This document shows, piece after piece, positions 33,764 to 42,738 of a DNA stretch of 64,000 bases. The position numbers and the translations under genes were made by a program. Where the stretch lies: assembly GCA_020627705.1 (NCBI GenBank), contig JAHDGJ010000001.1:410398-474397 (forward strand), written 5' to 3'. The stretch comes from Saprospiraceae bacterium (lineage in GTDB: Bacteria; Bacteroidota; Bacteroidia; Chitinophagales; Saprospiraceae). A model generated the notes under the pieces. The model did not search any database. It was not told the origin of the DNA and saw only the letters and a program-made list of their open reading frames with translations. Each line of letters begins with the position of its first letter. Position 1 is the first letter of the stretch.

Positions 33764-33771
33764 CAAATTTA
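33764..33771 (-). promoter_or_regulatory. TAAATTTG -7 box upstream of the nuclease operon
   Basis: Perfect TAnnTTTG match on the minus strand, 5 bp before the nuclease ATG, but no TTG element at the usual -33 spacing. Suggests transcription of the nuclease/HerA/coiled-coil set begins here with a very short leader. Confidence 0.33.
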
Positions 33772-33848
33772 ATACAATCACTTCTTTCGAATAAGTATTG
33801 TATTTATTGAAATTAGGCAACTATCTTAAGGGTAAATTAAAGGCCAAA

Positions 33849-34664
33849 ATGTATAGATATTTTATCACGTTTTTGTTGTGCTTGTATTCTGCTTCTTTCC
33901 TTTCAGGCCAAGGTGGTATAAACCCAACCGAAGGATCTAAGTCCCTTGCCATGGGCGGTACTGGATTAAACAACACAGATGCTTACAGCACTCTTCTCAA
34001 TCCTGCCGGAATGGTAAATATCAAAAACATTAGTGCCATTGTGGACGTTCAGCAACGTTTTGAATTGAGCGATTTACGCGGTGTTGCCATGGGAATTGGT
34101 AAGAATACCAAACTAGGAACATTTGGATTAATTCTGAACAGTTACGGAAATGATCTTTATACAGAACAAAAAATTGGCATCGCATATGCCCGGCCTTTAT
34201 CCGAACTTTTGAGCATTTCTGGACAGGTCAATGCCCTTCTTTTTAACATTGACAATTTTGGATCGGCCACCCGATTTAGCGTAGATTTTGGAATGCAGTC
34301 CAAATTAAATGATGAGTTGTTTTTCTCTGCCCATATAAGCAACCCTATCGGCATCGAACTCACAGAAGGATCTGATTTGTTGACTCGATTTAGATTTGGT
34401 TTACTTTATCAACCTTCAGATAAAATCGAATGTCATTTGGAGGCTGACAAACTTGTTGACCAAGTTTTAGGGGTGCGATTTGGAGTACAATATCAGCTCA
34501 TCGAAAAATTATTTGTTCGAGCAGGATACGCAACACAACCTGCAACATTTTCTAGCGGACTGTCCTATGCCCTAAACCCTTCACTAAAAGTAGAAGGTGC
34601 TTTTTCCATGCATCAACAACTGGGCTTAAGTCCTGGCATTAGTATCGTTTGGTCAAAACTCTAA
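33849..34664 (+). CDS. porQ: PorQ/PorV-like outer-membrane protein
   Basis: 271 residues. Signal peptide (FITFLLCLYSASFLSGQ), then GGINPTEGSKSLAMGGTGLNNTDAYSTLLNPAGM, the N-terminal motif of the FadL/PorV-PorQ family in Bacteroidota, and alternating barrel strands to the C-terminus. PorQ/PorV proteins are outer-membrane components of type IX secretion that help attach or shuttle CTD cargo; the window encodes two such cargo proteins (the M14 peptidase and the gene at 46.7 kb). The ATG at 33849 gives the normal signal peptide; an in-frame ATG-less extension to 33798 is rejected. The length is somewhat short for PorV (~390), closer to PorQ (~340). Symbol tentative. Confidence 0.68.
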   Translation: MYRYFITFLLCLYSASFLSGQGGINPTEGSKSLAMGGTGLNNTDAYSTLLNPAGMVNIKNISAIVDVQQRFELSDLRGVAMGIGKNTKLGTFGLILNSYGNDLYTEQKIGIAYARPLSELLSISGQVNALLFNIDNFGSATRFSVDFGMQSKLNDELFFSAHISNPIGIELTEGSDLLTRFRFGLLYQPSDKIECHLEADKLVDQVLGVRFGVQYQLIEKLFVRAGYATQPATFSSGLSYALNPSLKVEGAFSMHQQLGLSPGISIVWSKL

Positions 34665-34697
34665 GCTATTACTTATTAATTCATTTAAACCCACCCT

Positions 34698-35396
34698 ATG
34701 AAAATATTATTGGTAGCAGCAACCAGTTTTGAGTTAGCGGGTATAATCAAGCATTTTGATACCCATTTCAACAAAATTTCCTTTTTTGAATATGCTAAAG
34801 ATGGTCTACACATTTTTCCATTGGTTACGGGTATTGGGGCTTTAAAAACAGCCTTTGCCATTTCAAGACATTCAAAAATAGAAGACATAGATTTGGCCAT
34901 TAATGTAGGAGTATGTGGGCTCTTTGACACCTCAAAAGAGCTAGGCCATACAGTAGAAATCACTTCTGATCGTTTTGCGGATCTTGGTGTTGAAGAAGCC
35001 GATGGAACATTTACGGATGTTTTCGAAATGCAACTAGAAGTGGATTCGCATTATCCATTTAACGAAGGAGTCATATTAAACAATGAAAACAAATACCGGA
35101 GCAACTTCCCAAAAGTCTCTGGAATCACTGTAAACAAAGTAACAGGTACAGAGGAAACGAAAAATTTGAGAAGGAACAAATACGATGCACATGTCGAATC
35201 CATGGAAGGCGCAGGCTTTTTGTTCGCTTGTAAAATGCTTGACGTAGATTGTATACAATTAAGGAGTACATCGAATCATGTAGAAAAACGCAATAAAGAA
35301 CATTGGAAATTAGAGGAAGCTTTGGACAGTCTTACGATCTCCCTGCTCAATTATTTAGAAACCTTAAAAAATAATATTAATCAACCACAGGTTTGA
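34698..35396 (+). CDS. mqnB: Futalosine hydrolase
   Basis: 232-residue nucleoside-phosphorylase-like protein. Visible hallmarks are the N-terminal LLVAATSFELAGI, VTGIGALKTAFA, the INVGVCGLFD strand and the active-site region VESMEGAGFLFACKML with its conserved Glu and Met. MqnB cleaves futalosine to dehypoxanthine futalosine in the futalosine route to menaquinone. Other MTA/SAH-nucleosidase members share the fold, but the Bacteroidota orthologue with this opening is futalosine hydrolase. The 3' end overlaps the convergent NTF2-like gene by 16 bp. The remaining mqn genes are not in the window. Confidence 0.83.
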   Translation: MKILLVAATSFELAGIIKHFDTHFNKISFFEYAKDGLHIFPLVTGIGALKTAFAISRHSKIEDIDLAINVGVCGLFDTSKELGHTVEITSDRFADLGVEEADGTFTDVFEMQLEVDSHYPFNEGVILNNENKYRSNFPKVSGITVNKVTGTEETKNLRRNKYDAHVESMEGAGFLFACKMLDVDCIQLRSTSNHVEKRNKEHWKLEEALDSLTISLLNYLETLKNNINQPQV

Positions 35397-35848
35397 TCAC
35401 TGCTGATCAACCATTGTCCATTCTGATAGACCCAGATTAAGGTAAATATCCCTGAAGGCTTATCTTCTTTTCTCTCAAGTTCGTAAGTCCCGATCATTCT
35501 GTAAATGTGATTTGACAGACTGTCAAGTTCTAGCACTTCAAAATTTAGTTTACCCATGGTCTCCAGATCGGGATAAGACCTTTTGTAATTGGTCAAGGTT
35601 TGTTCCCACCCCTTATTCAAACCAGATCGTCCGACAAAAACCAACTCCTCAGATTTTATATATCCTTCCATAAAGGCATCAATATCACCTTTATTCCATG
35701 CGTTCATCTGATCAAACAATACTTTCTCAATATCAGATTTTGCTGTAGAAAAAGGAATCGATTCAATGATGTGAACTTCTTGAATGGATCTTTTACAAGA
35801 GGACAATAAAAAAATTAATATCACCACAATCGACGCTACGTTTCTCAT
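35381..35848 (-). CDS. NTF2-like (SnoaL/DUF4440) lipoprotein
   Basis: 155 residues. A lipobox with Cys18 (IFLLSSC) follows a short signal peptide; the remaining ~130 residues show the NTF2-like cone fold pattern: an initial helix [21 protein letters not shown], strands [22 protein letters not shown] and a closing strand [22 protein letters not shown]. Members are often small-molecule-binding or scavenging proteins without known substrate. The start overlaps the pyrF stop (ATGA), so it is the last gene in the mrp-nifU-pyrF transcript. The 3' end overlaps mqnB. No catalytic residue can be assigned. Confidence 0.8.
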   Translation of the reverse strand: MRNVASIVVILIFLLSSCKRSIQEVHIIESIPFSTAKSDIEKVLFDQMNAWNKGDIDAFMEGYIKSEELVFVGRSGLNKGWEQTLTNYKRSYPDLETMGKLNFEVLELDSLSNHIYRMIGTYELERKEDKPSGIFTLIWVYQNGQWLISSDQTCG

Positions 35849-36663
35849 GCTCCAAATTTGTTTGTCAAGATTTTATCCATTTCTAGTTTATAACTAAGGG
35901 CAGCTTGTCTCGATGCATCAGAGAATGAAGCATCATTTCCAGCGTAGATTATGGATCTTGAAGAGTTAATCAATAGCCCACATGAATCATTCATTCCGTT
36001 GTGACATACGGCCTCCAAGTCTCCTCCCTGCGCTCCTATTCCTGGCACTAAAAGAAAATGATCCGGAACCTCTTTTCTAATATCCAAAAAGTTTTCTGGG
36101 TGGGTAGCTCCTACTACATACATCAAATTCTCTTTGGACCCCCATGTTTTAGATTTTGCCAAAACATGTTGGTACAATGTCTTGCCTTCTGATTCTAAAA
36201 ATTGAAAATCTCGACTTCCTATATTAGAAGTAAGCGCTAAAAGTATCGCCCATTTTCCAGGATATTTAAGAAATGGGGAAACAGAATCTTCACCCATGTA
36301 TGGAGCTATGGTTAAGCCATCACAATGCAATGTTTCAAAAAATGCTTCAGCATATTTGTTACAAGTGTTTCCAATATCGCCACGTTTGGCGTCAGCAATA
36401 ACAAAGATTTCTTCAGGTATGTATTTTAAAGTTTTTTCCAAACTTATCCAGCCTTTGACTCCCATTGCTTCATAAAAGGCAATGTTTAATTTGTATGAAA
36501 CGCACAAATCTTTAGTGGAATCAATGATTTGTTTGTTAAACTCGAAGATGGGATCTTCTGTTTGAAGTAGATGGGTTGGAATTTTTTTAAGATCAGAATC
36601 TAAACCAACACTTAGAAAGGAACGCTTCTTTAAGATTTGATCAAAAAGCTGCTGATATGTCAT
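35845..36663 (-). CDS. pyrF: Orotidine 5'-phosphate decarboxylase
   Basis: 272 residues, of the longer type-2 (PyrF_II) group. [12 protein letters not shown] at the start binds substrate, [22 protein letters not shown] contains the catalytic Asp-Lys-x-x-Asp array, and [16 protein letters not shown] is the phosphate-binding loop. The enzyme makes UMP from OMP in pyrimidine synthesis. It sits between the NifU-domain gene (12 bp upstream) and the NTF2-like lipoprotein (ATGA overlap). Confident. Confidence 0.95.
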   Translation of the reverse strand: MTYQQLFDQILKKRSFLSVGLDSDLKKIPTHLLQTEDPIFEFNKQIIDSTKDLCVSYKLNIAFYEAMGVKGWISLEKTLKYIPEEIFVIADAKRGDIGNTCNKYAEAFFETLHCDGLTIAPYMGEDSVSPFLKYPGKWAILLALTSNIGSRDFQFLESEGKTLYQHVLAKSKTWGSKENLMYVVGATHPENFLDIRKEVPDHFLLVPGIGAQGGDLEAVCHNGMNDSCGLLINSSRSIIYAGNDASFSDASRQAALSYKLEMDKILTNKFGA

Positions 36664-36675
36664 TTTAAAATTTAG

Positions 36676-36939
36676 TTATTGAGCAAATTCGACACCATTA
36701 ACCGCTGTAACGCTTTTGATCTCTGGTACTTGCTGTTTAATTGCTTCTTGAATTCCTGCCTTCATAGTCATAGCAGACATGGAACAAAATTCACAATTGC
36801 CCAACCATTTAACTTTTACTTCAAAATCTTCATTAACGTCAACAATTTCTACATCACCACCATCCACCTTTAAATGAGGACGGATCGTATCAAGTGCTTT
36901 ATCAAGCTTTGAAATAAGTTCTTTTTTATCGAATGACAT
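36676..36939 (-). CDS. NifU C-terminal-domain Fe-S scaffold protein
   Basis: 87 residues that consist only of a NifU C-terminal (Nfu) domain: ALDTIRPHLKVDGGDVEIVDV, then the cluster-ligand motif GNCEFCSMSAMTMKAG (CxxC) and VPEIKSVTAVNG. Nfu proteins carry or deliver [4Fe-4S] clusters. The ATG at 36939 is preferred; a TTG nine bases upstream lies inside the TACCTTTG box (36946-36953). The gene is 17 bp downstream of mrp, a Fe-S carrier ATPase, so the pair forms an Fe-S trafficking module; the desulfurase at 21.4 kb could supply sulfur. Confidence 0.93.
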   Translation of the reverse strand: MSFDKKELISKLDKALDTIRPHLKVDGGDVEIVDVNEDFEVKVKWLGNCEFCSMSAMTMKAGIQEAIKQQVPEIKSVTAVNGVEFAQ

Positions 36940-36945
36940 ATGACG

Positions 36946-36953
36946 CAAAGGTA
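36946..36953 (-). promoter_or_regulatory. TACCTTTG -7 box between mrp and the NifU-domain gene
   Basis: Perfect TAnnTTTG on the minus strand, 6 bp upstream of the NifU-domain ATG, with a TTG about 23 bp further upstream in the end of mrp. Suggests an internal promoter that may uncouple the NifU-domain gene, pyrF and NTF2 genes from mrp. Confidence 0.4.
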
Positions 36954-36956
36954 CGT

Positions 36957-38042
36957 TTAATTATTCTTGATTTGTACAACTTCTGTCGGTGAAGCCGTTT
37001 CGTTTCTCAAGTTCACTTGACGAATAACATTTGTAGCTAAAGCCTCATAATAGCTTCTCACGACACTTTCATCGTGTAAAAAAGCAGGATTACCGGAATC
37101 TCCTCCTTCTCGTATTCCTTGAACCAAAGGAATCGAACCCAAAAGCATGGTGTTTGATTCTAGGGCTAATTTTTTTCCAGCACCTTTGCCGAAAATATAA
37201 TATTTACTTTCTGGCAACTCTTTTGGTGTAAACCACGCCATATTTTCTACCACTCCTAATATTGGGACATTGATATTTTCCAGTCGAAACATATTCATTG
37301 CTTTGAGAGCATCAATATATGCGACTTCTTGGGGCGTTGAAACCATCACCACGCCAGTAAGTGGAATCGTCTGCACCAAGGTTAGCTGAATATCACCCGT
37401 GCCTGGAGGAAGATCTATGACCAGATAATCAAGCTCTGGCCACAAACAATCATTAATAAATTGCTTGATTATGCCTCCCAATCTCGGCCCCCTTAATACA
37501 ACAGCTTGTTCTGGCTCTACAATGTTGCCGATGGAGATGGTATGTAAACCATGTTTTTCTATGGGTACAATCTTATGTTTACCATACAGTTGCTTAATCT
37601 CTGGACGAATACCCTTAATATCCATCATAGTCGGAACAGATGGGCCATATAAATCTGCATCCATTAACCCCACTCTTGCACCTTGCGCTTTAAGAGCCAA
37701 GCTCAAATTGACGGCAACCGTAGATTTCCCTACACCACCCTTACCAGAAGCAACAGCAATGATATTTTTAACCTGAGGCAAAGTTCTTGATGGCTGATTT
37801 GGTTTAGAAGATTTTAAATGAATATGAACCTTTGCATCGGGATACTCCGAATTGATCTTTTCGATACAACTAAAATTCAATTTTGCCTTCGTCTCCGAGT
37901 CGATATTATCTACCACTATCGAAAAGCTTACATTGGGTGGAATCACCTTAAAATCCTCGATCAACCTCAAGCTTATAATATCTTGTCCAGTCTTGGGATC
38001 TTTAATTTCTCTTAGTAATTCTAGTATTCTATTATTGTCCAT
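36957..38042 (-). CDS. apbC: Mrp/ApbC-type Fe-S cluster carrier ATPase
   Basis: 361 residues. Residues 1-90 form an N-terminal MIP18/DUF59 domain (LLREIKDPKTGQDIISLRLI), then a ParA-like ATPase with deviant Walker A VASGKGGVGKST, the switch region DADLYGPSVP and Walker B LVIDLPPGTGD. A CxxC motif typical of many Mrp C-termini is not obvious in this protein, which may affect cluster binding. The family loads Fe-S clusters to apo-proteins. It is followed 17 bp later by a NifU-domain gene, supporting the role. A TACTTTTG promoter-like box lies 10 bp upstream. Confidence 0.9.
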   Translation of the reverse strand: MDNNRILELLREIKDPKTGQDIISLRLIEDFKVIPPNVSFSIVVDNIDSETKAKLNFSCIEKINSEYPDAKVHIHLKSSKPNQPSRTLPQVKNIIAVASGKGGVGKSTVAVNLSLALKAQGARVGLMDADLYGPSVPTMMDIKGIRPEIKQLYGKHKIVPIEKHGLHTISIGNIVEPEQAVVLRGPRLGGIIKQFINDCLWPELDYLVIDLPPGTGDIQLTLVQTIPLTGVVMVSTPQEVAYIDALKAMNMFRLENINVPILGVVENMAWFTPKELPESKYYIFGKGAGKKLALESNTMLLGSIPLVQGIREGGDSGNPAFLHDESVVRSYYEALATNVIRQVNLRNETASPTEVVQIKNN

Positions 38043-38052
38043 GTCTTGCGTA

Positions 38053-38060
38053 CAAAAGTA
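38053..38060 (-). promoter_or_regulatory. TACTTTTG -7 box upstream of mrp
   Basis: Perfect TAnnTTTG match 10 bp before the mrp ATG on the minus strand, in the divergent gap with the ribF-GT2 gene. No TTG at the ideal -33 distance. Confidence 0.37.
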
Positions 38061-38130
38061 ACATTGTAAGTTGGCTTTTGTTTGTCTAGATTTATATTAA
38101 ATAAAGCTCATATATATCTAATTTTACAGT

Positions 38131-40125
38131 ATGAAAGTCCACAAGAACTTAAATGAGCTTCCATCGTTTAAAAATGCGGTCCTAACCATCGGATCCTTTG
38201 ATGGAGTACATCGTGGACATCAAGAAATATTTAAACAATTACGCACATTAAGTACCCAGTTTGGAGGAGAAAGTATCGTTGTCAGCTTTCATCCGCACCC
38301 TAGAAGTGTTATATATCCAAAGGCAAATGATCTAAAACTCTTAAATAGTCTTGACGAAAAAATTAGATTACTCTCTAGGTATCAAATTGATCACTTGGTA
38401 TTGGTTCCATTCTCCATAGAATTTTCGCAGCAGCCTGCAAGAGAATACATTGAAAAATTTCTTTTAGGAAAATTCAATCCAAAATGTATTGTTGTCGGTT
38501 ATGACCACCGCTTTGGTTTAAATCGTGAGGGTAATGTTGATTTATTAAAAGAATATTGTCAAGCCACAGATTTGGAAGTAATTCAAATCCAAAAAGAAAC
38601 GCTGGATGAAATCACAATCAGTTCGACCAAGATAAGAGAGGCTATTGCTAAAGGAGACATACTTGAAGCCAATCAACTTTTGGGTCACCCTTACCTCATT
38701 GAAGGACGAGTGATACATGGCAAAAAAGTGGGGCAAACCATCGATTTTCCCACCGCTAACATCAAGCTAAGTGACGATAAAAAACTCATTCCTGCAGAAG
38801 GGGTTTATGCGGTCAATTGTGATCTAAATGGTCTTCATAAAGGCGGCATGATGTACATCGGATCAAAAAAGAAAAAGGATGGCCAACGAAGAGTTTTTAT
38901 GGATATCGAAGTGCATGTATTTGATTTTGAAGGCAACATTTACGACGATTCACTCACCGTAGAAATCATCGAACACGTTCGAGACAATAGAACATTTGAA
39001 TCTTTGGAAGCCCTTCGAGCACAATTAATTCTTGATAAGGAACGCTGCAAAAAAATTCTAAGATACCATGATGGCATAAAGCCCAAACCCAAAGTAAGCA
39101 TTGCTATTCTCAATTATAATGGTCTTGATTACCTCGATCGTTTTTTACCAAGTGTGCAGCAAAGTTTAACGGAGGATTTTGAATGCGTTGTTATAGACAA
39201 TGGCAGTACAGATGACAGCCTCGAATTTTTGGAGGAATGGTATCCTGAAATTCGAGTAATTGCCCTTGACAAGAATTATGGCTTTGCAGAAGGCTACAAT
39301 AAAGGCATAAAAGAAATTGATGCACCCATCATCGGTATTCTAAATTCGGATGTACAACCCGATTCCAAATGGTTAAAATCTTTGCTGGTTAAACTAGAAA
39401 ACGACCAAACCATTGCGTGTATACAACCCAAAATATTATCCTTAGAAGAAAAAGAATATTTCGAATATGCAGGAGCATCAGGAGGATATCTAGACAAACT
39501 CGGATATCCTTTTTGTAGAGGAAGAATTTTTGACACGATTGAGCAAGACAATGAGCAATACGAGTCTGATGAAGAGGTATTTTGGTGCAGTGGTGCTGCA
39601 ATGCTCATAAGAAAAGAAGCATTTGAAAAAAGCGGCGGCTTTGATACAAGCTTTTTTGCTCATCAAGAAGAGATAGACTTGTGTTGGCGATTGAAACGTC
39701 TGGGTTTTAAATGCCTGGTGGCTCCAACAGCTAAAGTCTATCACTTAGGAGGAGGCACATTGGACTACTCAAATCCAAAAAAAACATACCTAAACTTTAG
39801 AAACAATTTGACCATGTTACTTAAAAACCAGGCATCCGGGTCACTTTGGTTCATTTTTGTTGCTCGTCTTTTTCTTGATGGCGTTGCTGGGATTAAATTT
39901 TTATTTGGAGGGCAGCTTAAAAATACATGGGCAATTATAAAAGCACATTTTTATGTGTATGGAAATATTCTCAAAATTTTAAACTCCAGGAAGGCATTCA
40001 AAAAAATAATTTCTGAGCACAAGGCGCAAGACAATTCGAAAACGGGAAGGTTGAACAAAGCATTACTCTTTCAATACTATTTAAGGGGAAATAAAAAATT
40101 TAGTGACTTAGATTTTGAGAAGTAG
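38131..40125 (+). CDS. ribF: RibF (riboflavin kinase/FAD synthetase) fused to a family-2 glycosyltransferase
   Basis: 664 residues. Residues 1-310 are a complete RibF: the nucleotidyl-transfer motif GSFDGVHRGH (21-30), VVGYDHRFG and ISSTKIRE for FAD synthetase, then the riboflavin-kinase loop GQTIDFPTAN (201-210) and the C-terminal NRTFESLEALRAQL helix. At ~320 a GT2 domain begins: KVSIAILNYNG, VVIDNGSTDDSLEFL, YGFAEGYNKGI, a metal-site NSDVQPD, and HQEEIDLCWRLKRLG, resembling rhamnosyl-transferase-like GT2 proteins with a hydrophobic C-terminal patch. Both halves look intact. No ATG, GTG or TTG exists in frame between residues 310 and 325, so the second half has no start of its own nearby. 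RluA overlaps its end by 11 bp. Fusion of FAD synthesis with a glycosyltransferase is not one I know. Confidence 0.88.
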   Translation: MKVHKNLNELPSFKNAVLTIGSFDGVHRGHQEIFKQLRTLSTQFGGESIVVSFHPHPRSVIYPKANDLKLLNSLDEKIRLLSRYQIDHLVLVPFSIEFSQQPAREYIEKFLLGKFNPKCIVVGYDHRFGLNREGNVDLLKEYCQATDLEVIQIQKETLDEITISSTKIREAIAKGDILEANQLLGHPYLIEGRVIHGKKVGQTIDFPTANIKLSDDKKLIPAEGVYAVNCDLNGLHKGGMMYIGSKKKKDGQRRVFMDIEVHVFDFEGNIYDDSLTVEIIEHVRDNRTFESLEALRAQLILDKERCKKILRYHDGIKPKPKVSIAILNYNGLDYLDRFLPSVQQSLTEDFECVVIDNGSTDDSLEFLEEWYPEIRVIALDKNYGFAEGYNKGIKEIDAPIIGILNSDVQPDSKWLKSLLVKLENDQTIACIQPKILSLEEKEYFEYAGASGGYLDKLGYPFCRGRIFDTIEQDNEQYESDEEVFWCSGAAMLIRKEAFEKSGGFDTSFFAHQEEIDLCWRLKRLGFKCLVAPTAKVYHLGGGTLDYSNPKKTYLNFRNNLTMLLKNQASGSLWFIFVARLFLDGVAGIKFLFGGQLKNTWAIIKAHFYVYGNILKILNSRKAFKKIISEHKAQDNSKTGRLNKALLFQYYLRGNKKFSDLDFEK

Positions 40126-40843
40126 AAAGACAGAAATCGTTTTTGAAGACAACAACTTCATCATTGTCAATAAGCCACCAGGCTTATTGGTCATTCCAGA
40201 TCGCTTCGATCATGATGCTGCCAATCTTTATCACCAATTACAATCAAAGCATCCAGAGCTACTTTTGGTCCACCGCATCGATAAATTTACAAGTGGTTTG
40301 GTTTGTTTTGCTAAAAATGAAAAAGCTCAAAAACACTTCACTGAGCTGTTGATGAGCAATAAAGTAGAAAAAATTTATCATGCGCTTTGTCATAATGTTC
40401 CTAGGACCGAAAGCGGTACAATAGATATTTATTTAAAAGAAGACCCTTCTAAAAAAGGAAAAATTATTGCTGCCAAAAAAGGTAAAAAAGCAATTAGCCA
40501 CTTTAAGGTTTTGAAGAGTTGGGAAAGATTTTCTTTACTCGAAATAAAGATAGAAACGGGGAGAACACATCAAATAAGAGTACATCTCAAAAACATAAAT
40601 TGTCCCATTATAGCGGATGAAAAATATGGCATATCGTCTGCGTTTTATTTAAGTCAATTGAAACGAAAAAAATACAAGCACAAAAAAAATGTTGAAGAAC
40701 GCCCACTAATATATCGACAAGCCTTGCATGCCTTTCGTTTAAAATTTAAAGACTTGAGTGGGAAATTTATAGAAGTGACTAGCGATGTGCCAAAAGATAT
40801 GAGGGCTTTAAAAAATCAACTGGATAAGTTTTACGAAATCTGA
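40115..40843 (+). CDS. RluA-family RNA pseudouridine synthase
   Basis: 242 residues, lacking the S4 domain. VFEDNNFIIVNKPPGLLVIP opens the catalytic domain, the catalytic Asp lies in HRIDKFTSGLVCFAK, and ETGRTHQIRVHLKNINCPIIADEKYG is the RluA motif III. Members isomerise uridine in 23S rRNA or tRNA; the target is not readable here. The start is TTG at 40115 (an in-frame stop lies at 40109 and no ATG is available), overlapping the upstream fusion gene's stop by 11 bp. The 3' end overlaps the convergent ABC-F gene by 13 bp. Confidence 0.88.
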   Translation: MRSRKTEIVFEDNNFIIVNKPPGLLVIPDRFDHDAANLYHQLQSKHPELLLVHRIDKFTSGLVCFAKNEKAQKHFTELLMSNKVEKIYHALCHNVPRTESGTIDIYLKEDPSKKGKIIAAKKGKKAISHFKVLKSWERFSLLEIKIETGRTHQIRVHLKNINCPIIADEKYGISSAFYLSQLKRKKYKHKKNVEERPLIYRQALHAFRLKFKDLSGKFIEVTSDVPKDMRALKNQLDKFYEI

Positions 40844-42735
40844 GAAACCAAGTCTTCCCATTTTGCTTCGGCCTCTTGTAATTGCTTTTGCAACTGTTGA
40901 TAATCCTTAATAATTTTTTCGCTATCCGAAGATTCGTAGAACCCCTCAACGCTCATTTTCTCCTCTTTTTCATTAATCCATCCTTCCAGCTGATTTATTT
41001 TTTTCTCCGCTTTTTGAATTTCCTTTTGAATATTTTGATCTTGTTTGGGAGGGCTAGCCTCTGATTTTTCGGGCTTTACTTTTACTTTTTTCTCTTGATA
41101 AGACTGCTCTAATTGTCTAAAATCCTCAGCCGCTCTTTTTTCAAGAAAATAGTTTACATCGCCTAAATATTCTCGCACTTTTCGATTGGCAAATTCATAT
41201 GTTTTATCCGTTAACCCAGATAGAAAATCTCGATCGTGAGAAACGATAATTAAGGTGCCTGTATAATTCATCAAAGCCTCTTTTAGAGTTGCTTTTGACA
41301 ACATATCCAAATGATTGGTAGGTTCATCCAGAATGAGCAAATTAATAGGATTGACAATGAGACACGCCATAGAAAGTCGAGCACGTTCTCCCCCAGATAG
41401 AACTTTGATTTTTTTGTCTATATCTTCTCCAGAAAATAAAAATGAGCCCAAAATAGAACGCACACGGGTCGTAAGCTCCGGAGGACATGCATGATATAAT
41501 GTGTCGTAAAGCGTACTGTTTAAATCTAAAGTTTCGTGATGATTTTGGGCATAATACCCCATCTCCACTGTCGGGTTAAGGGTTATTTCACCACTTGTGG
41601 ATTTAATGTCCTTGGTAATTAGTTTGGCTAAGGTTGATTTGCCTTGTCCATTTTGACCAACAAAGGCTATACGGTCTCCTCTTTCTACGACGAGATCTAC
41701 ATCGCGAAGTACTTCATTATCGCCATATGACTTTCCTAATTTTTCGACTTTGACCATTTCTCGACCAGCTCTTGGTGGTTCTGGAAATCGAATTTTCATG
41801 ACCTTGGTGTCTTCCCCGTAGACCTCTACCCTGTCCATTTTATCCAATTGCTTGATTAAAGATTGGGCCATCTTTGCCTTACTGGCTTTGGCTCTAAATT
41901 TTTCTATCAATCTTTCTTTTTGCGCAATTTCTTTTTGCTGATTTTCGAATGAGGCTTGAAGAATCTGAGATTGGTTTTTCTTTTCAACTTCGAAACCACT
42001 GTAGTTCTTCTTAATGTCGAAAAGCCTTCCTAATTCTACTTCAATCGTTCGGTTAGTGATGTGATCCAAAAAGGCTTTGTCGTGAGAAATAACCAAAATG
42101 ATACCTGGATATTTAGACAAATGATTTTCAAGCCAAATAATGGACTCAATGTCCAAATGGTTGGTAGGTTCATCTAATAAAAGGACATCGGGTTGTTTGA
42201 GAAGTAATTTTGCCATTTCTACCCGCATTAACCAACCTCCACTAAAGGTGGATAAACTTCTATCCATTTCCTCAATCGAAAAGCCTAGTCCTTTAAGCAC
42301 CTTTGAACACAAGGCTTCGGGGTTGTCATTATCAAATACCGCGAGGCGATTGCTTATGTCTGTAATTTCTTGAATTAGTTTGGCATATTCCACAGACTCA
42401 TAATCCTCTCTTGTTGATAATTCGACATTAATGTTTTCTAACCTTTCATTAAGTGCAATGAACTCCTCAAAAGCTTTCATTGCTTCTTCCTTTACCGTTT
42501 GATCTCGATCAAAGCTTAGTTCTTGGCGCAAAAAACCAATGGTGCTTTCCTTGGGTACTTCGATTGTACCGCCATCAGCACTGATTTCACCTTCTATTAA
42601 CTTAAGCAAGGTACTTTTGCCTGCACCATTTCGTCCAATCAATCCTACACGCTCTCCATTTCTGATTGTTGCAGAGATATGATCAAAGAGCACGCGATCC
42701 CCGTACTTCAAAAAGAGGTTATTTATTTTTAGCAT
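40831..42735 (-). CDS. ABC-F family ATPase
   Basis: 634 residues with two ATP-binding cassettes and no membrane helices. Walker A GRNGAGKST and GQNGQGKST, ABC signatures LSTFSGGW and LSGGERAR, Walker B VLLLDEPTNHLD and LLILDEPTNHLD, and the charged linker with KFRAKASKAKMAQS between cassettes are visible; a C-terminal coiled coil (KAEKKINQLEGWINEKEEKM) completes a Uup/YdiF-like layout. ABC-F proteins act on the ribosome to relieve stalls or in antibiotic protection. The gene is 3 bp after yqgE, completing a folE-fabD-yqgE-abcF transcript. The subtype is not certain. Confidence 0.92.
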   Translation of the reverse strand: MLKINNLFLKYGDRVLFDHISATIRNGERVGLIGRNGAGKSTLLKLIEGEISADGGTIEVPKESTIGFLRQELSFDRDQTVKEEAMKAFEEFIALNERLENINVELSTREDYESVEYAKLIQEITDISNRLAVFDNDNPEALCSKVLKGLGFSIEEMDRSLSTFSGGWLMRVEMAKLLLKQPDVLLLDEPTNHLDIESIIWLENHLSKYPGIILVISHDKAFLDHITNRTIEVELGRLFDIKKNYSGFEVEKKNQSQILQASFENQQKEIAQKERLIEKFRAKASKAKMAQSLIKQLDKMDRVEVYGEDTKVMKIRFPEPPRAGREMVKVEKLGKSYGDNEVLRDVDLVVERGDRIAFVGQNGQGKSTLAKLITKDIKSTSGEITLNPTVEMGYYAQNHHETLDLNSTLYDTLYHACPPELTTRVRSILGSFLFSGEDIDKKIKVLSGGERARLSMACLIVNPINLLILDEPTNHLDMLSKATLKEALMNYTGTLIIVSHDRDFLSGLTDKTYEFANRKVREYLGDVNYFLEKRAAEDFRQLEQSYQEKKVKVKPEKSEASPPKQDQNIQKEIQKAEKKINQLEGWINEKEEKMSVEGFYESSDSEKIIKDYQQLQKQLQEAEAKWEDLVSQIS

Positions 42736-42738
42736 AGA

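Noticed and set aside
39049-39095. RibF-GT2 junction as a sequencing frameshift
   Set aside because: An indel in the A7 run could create a stop, but the GT2 half would still lack an ATG, GTG or TTG start in frame between residues 310 and 325, so a genuine fusion is the simpler reading.
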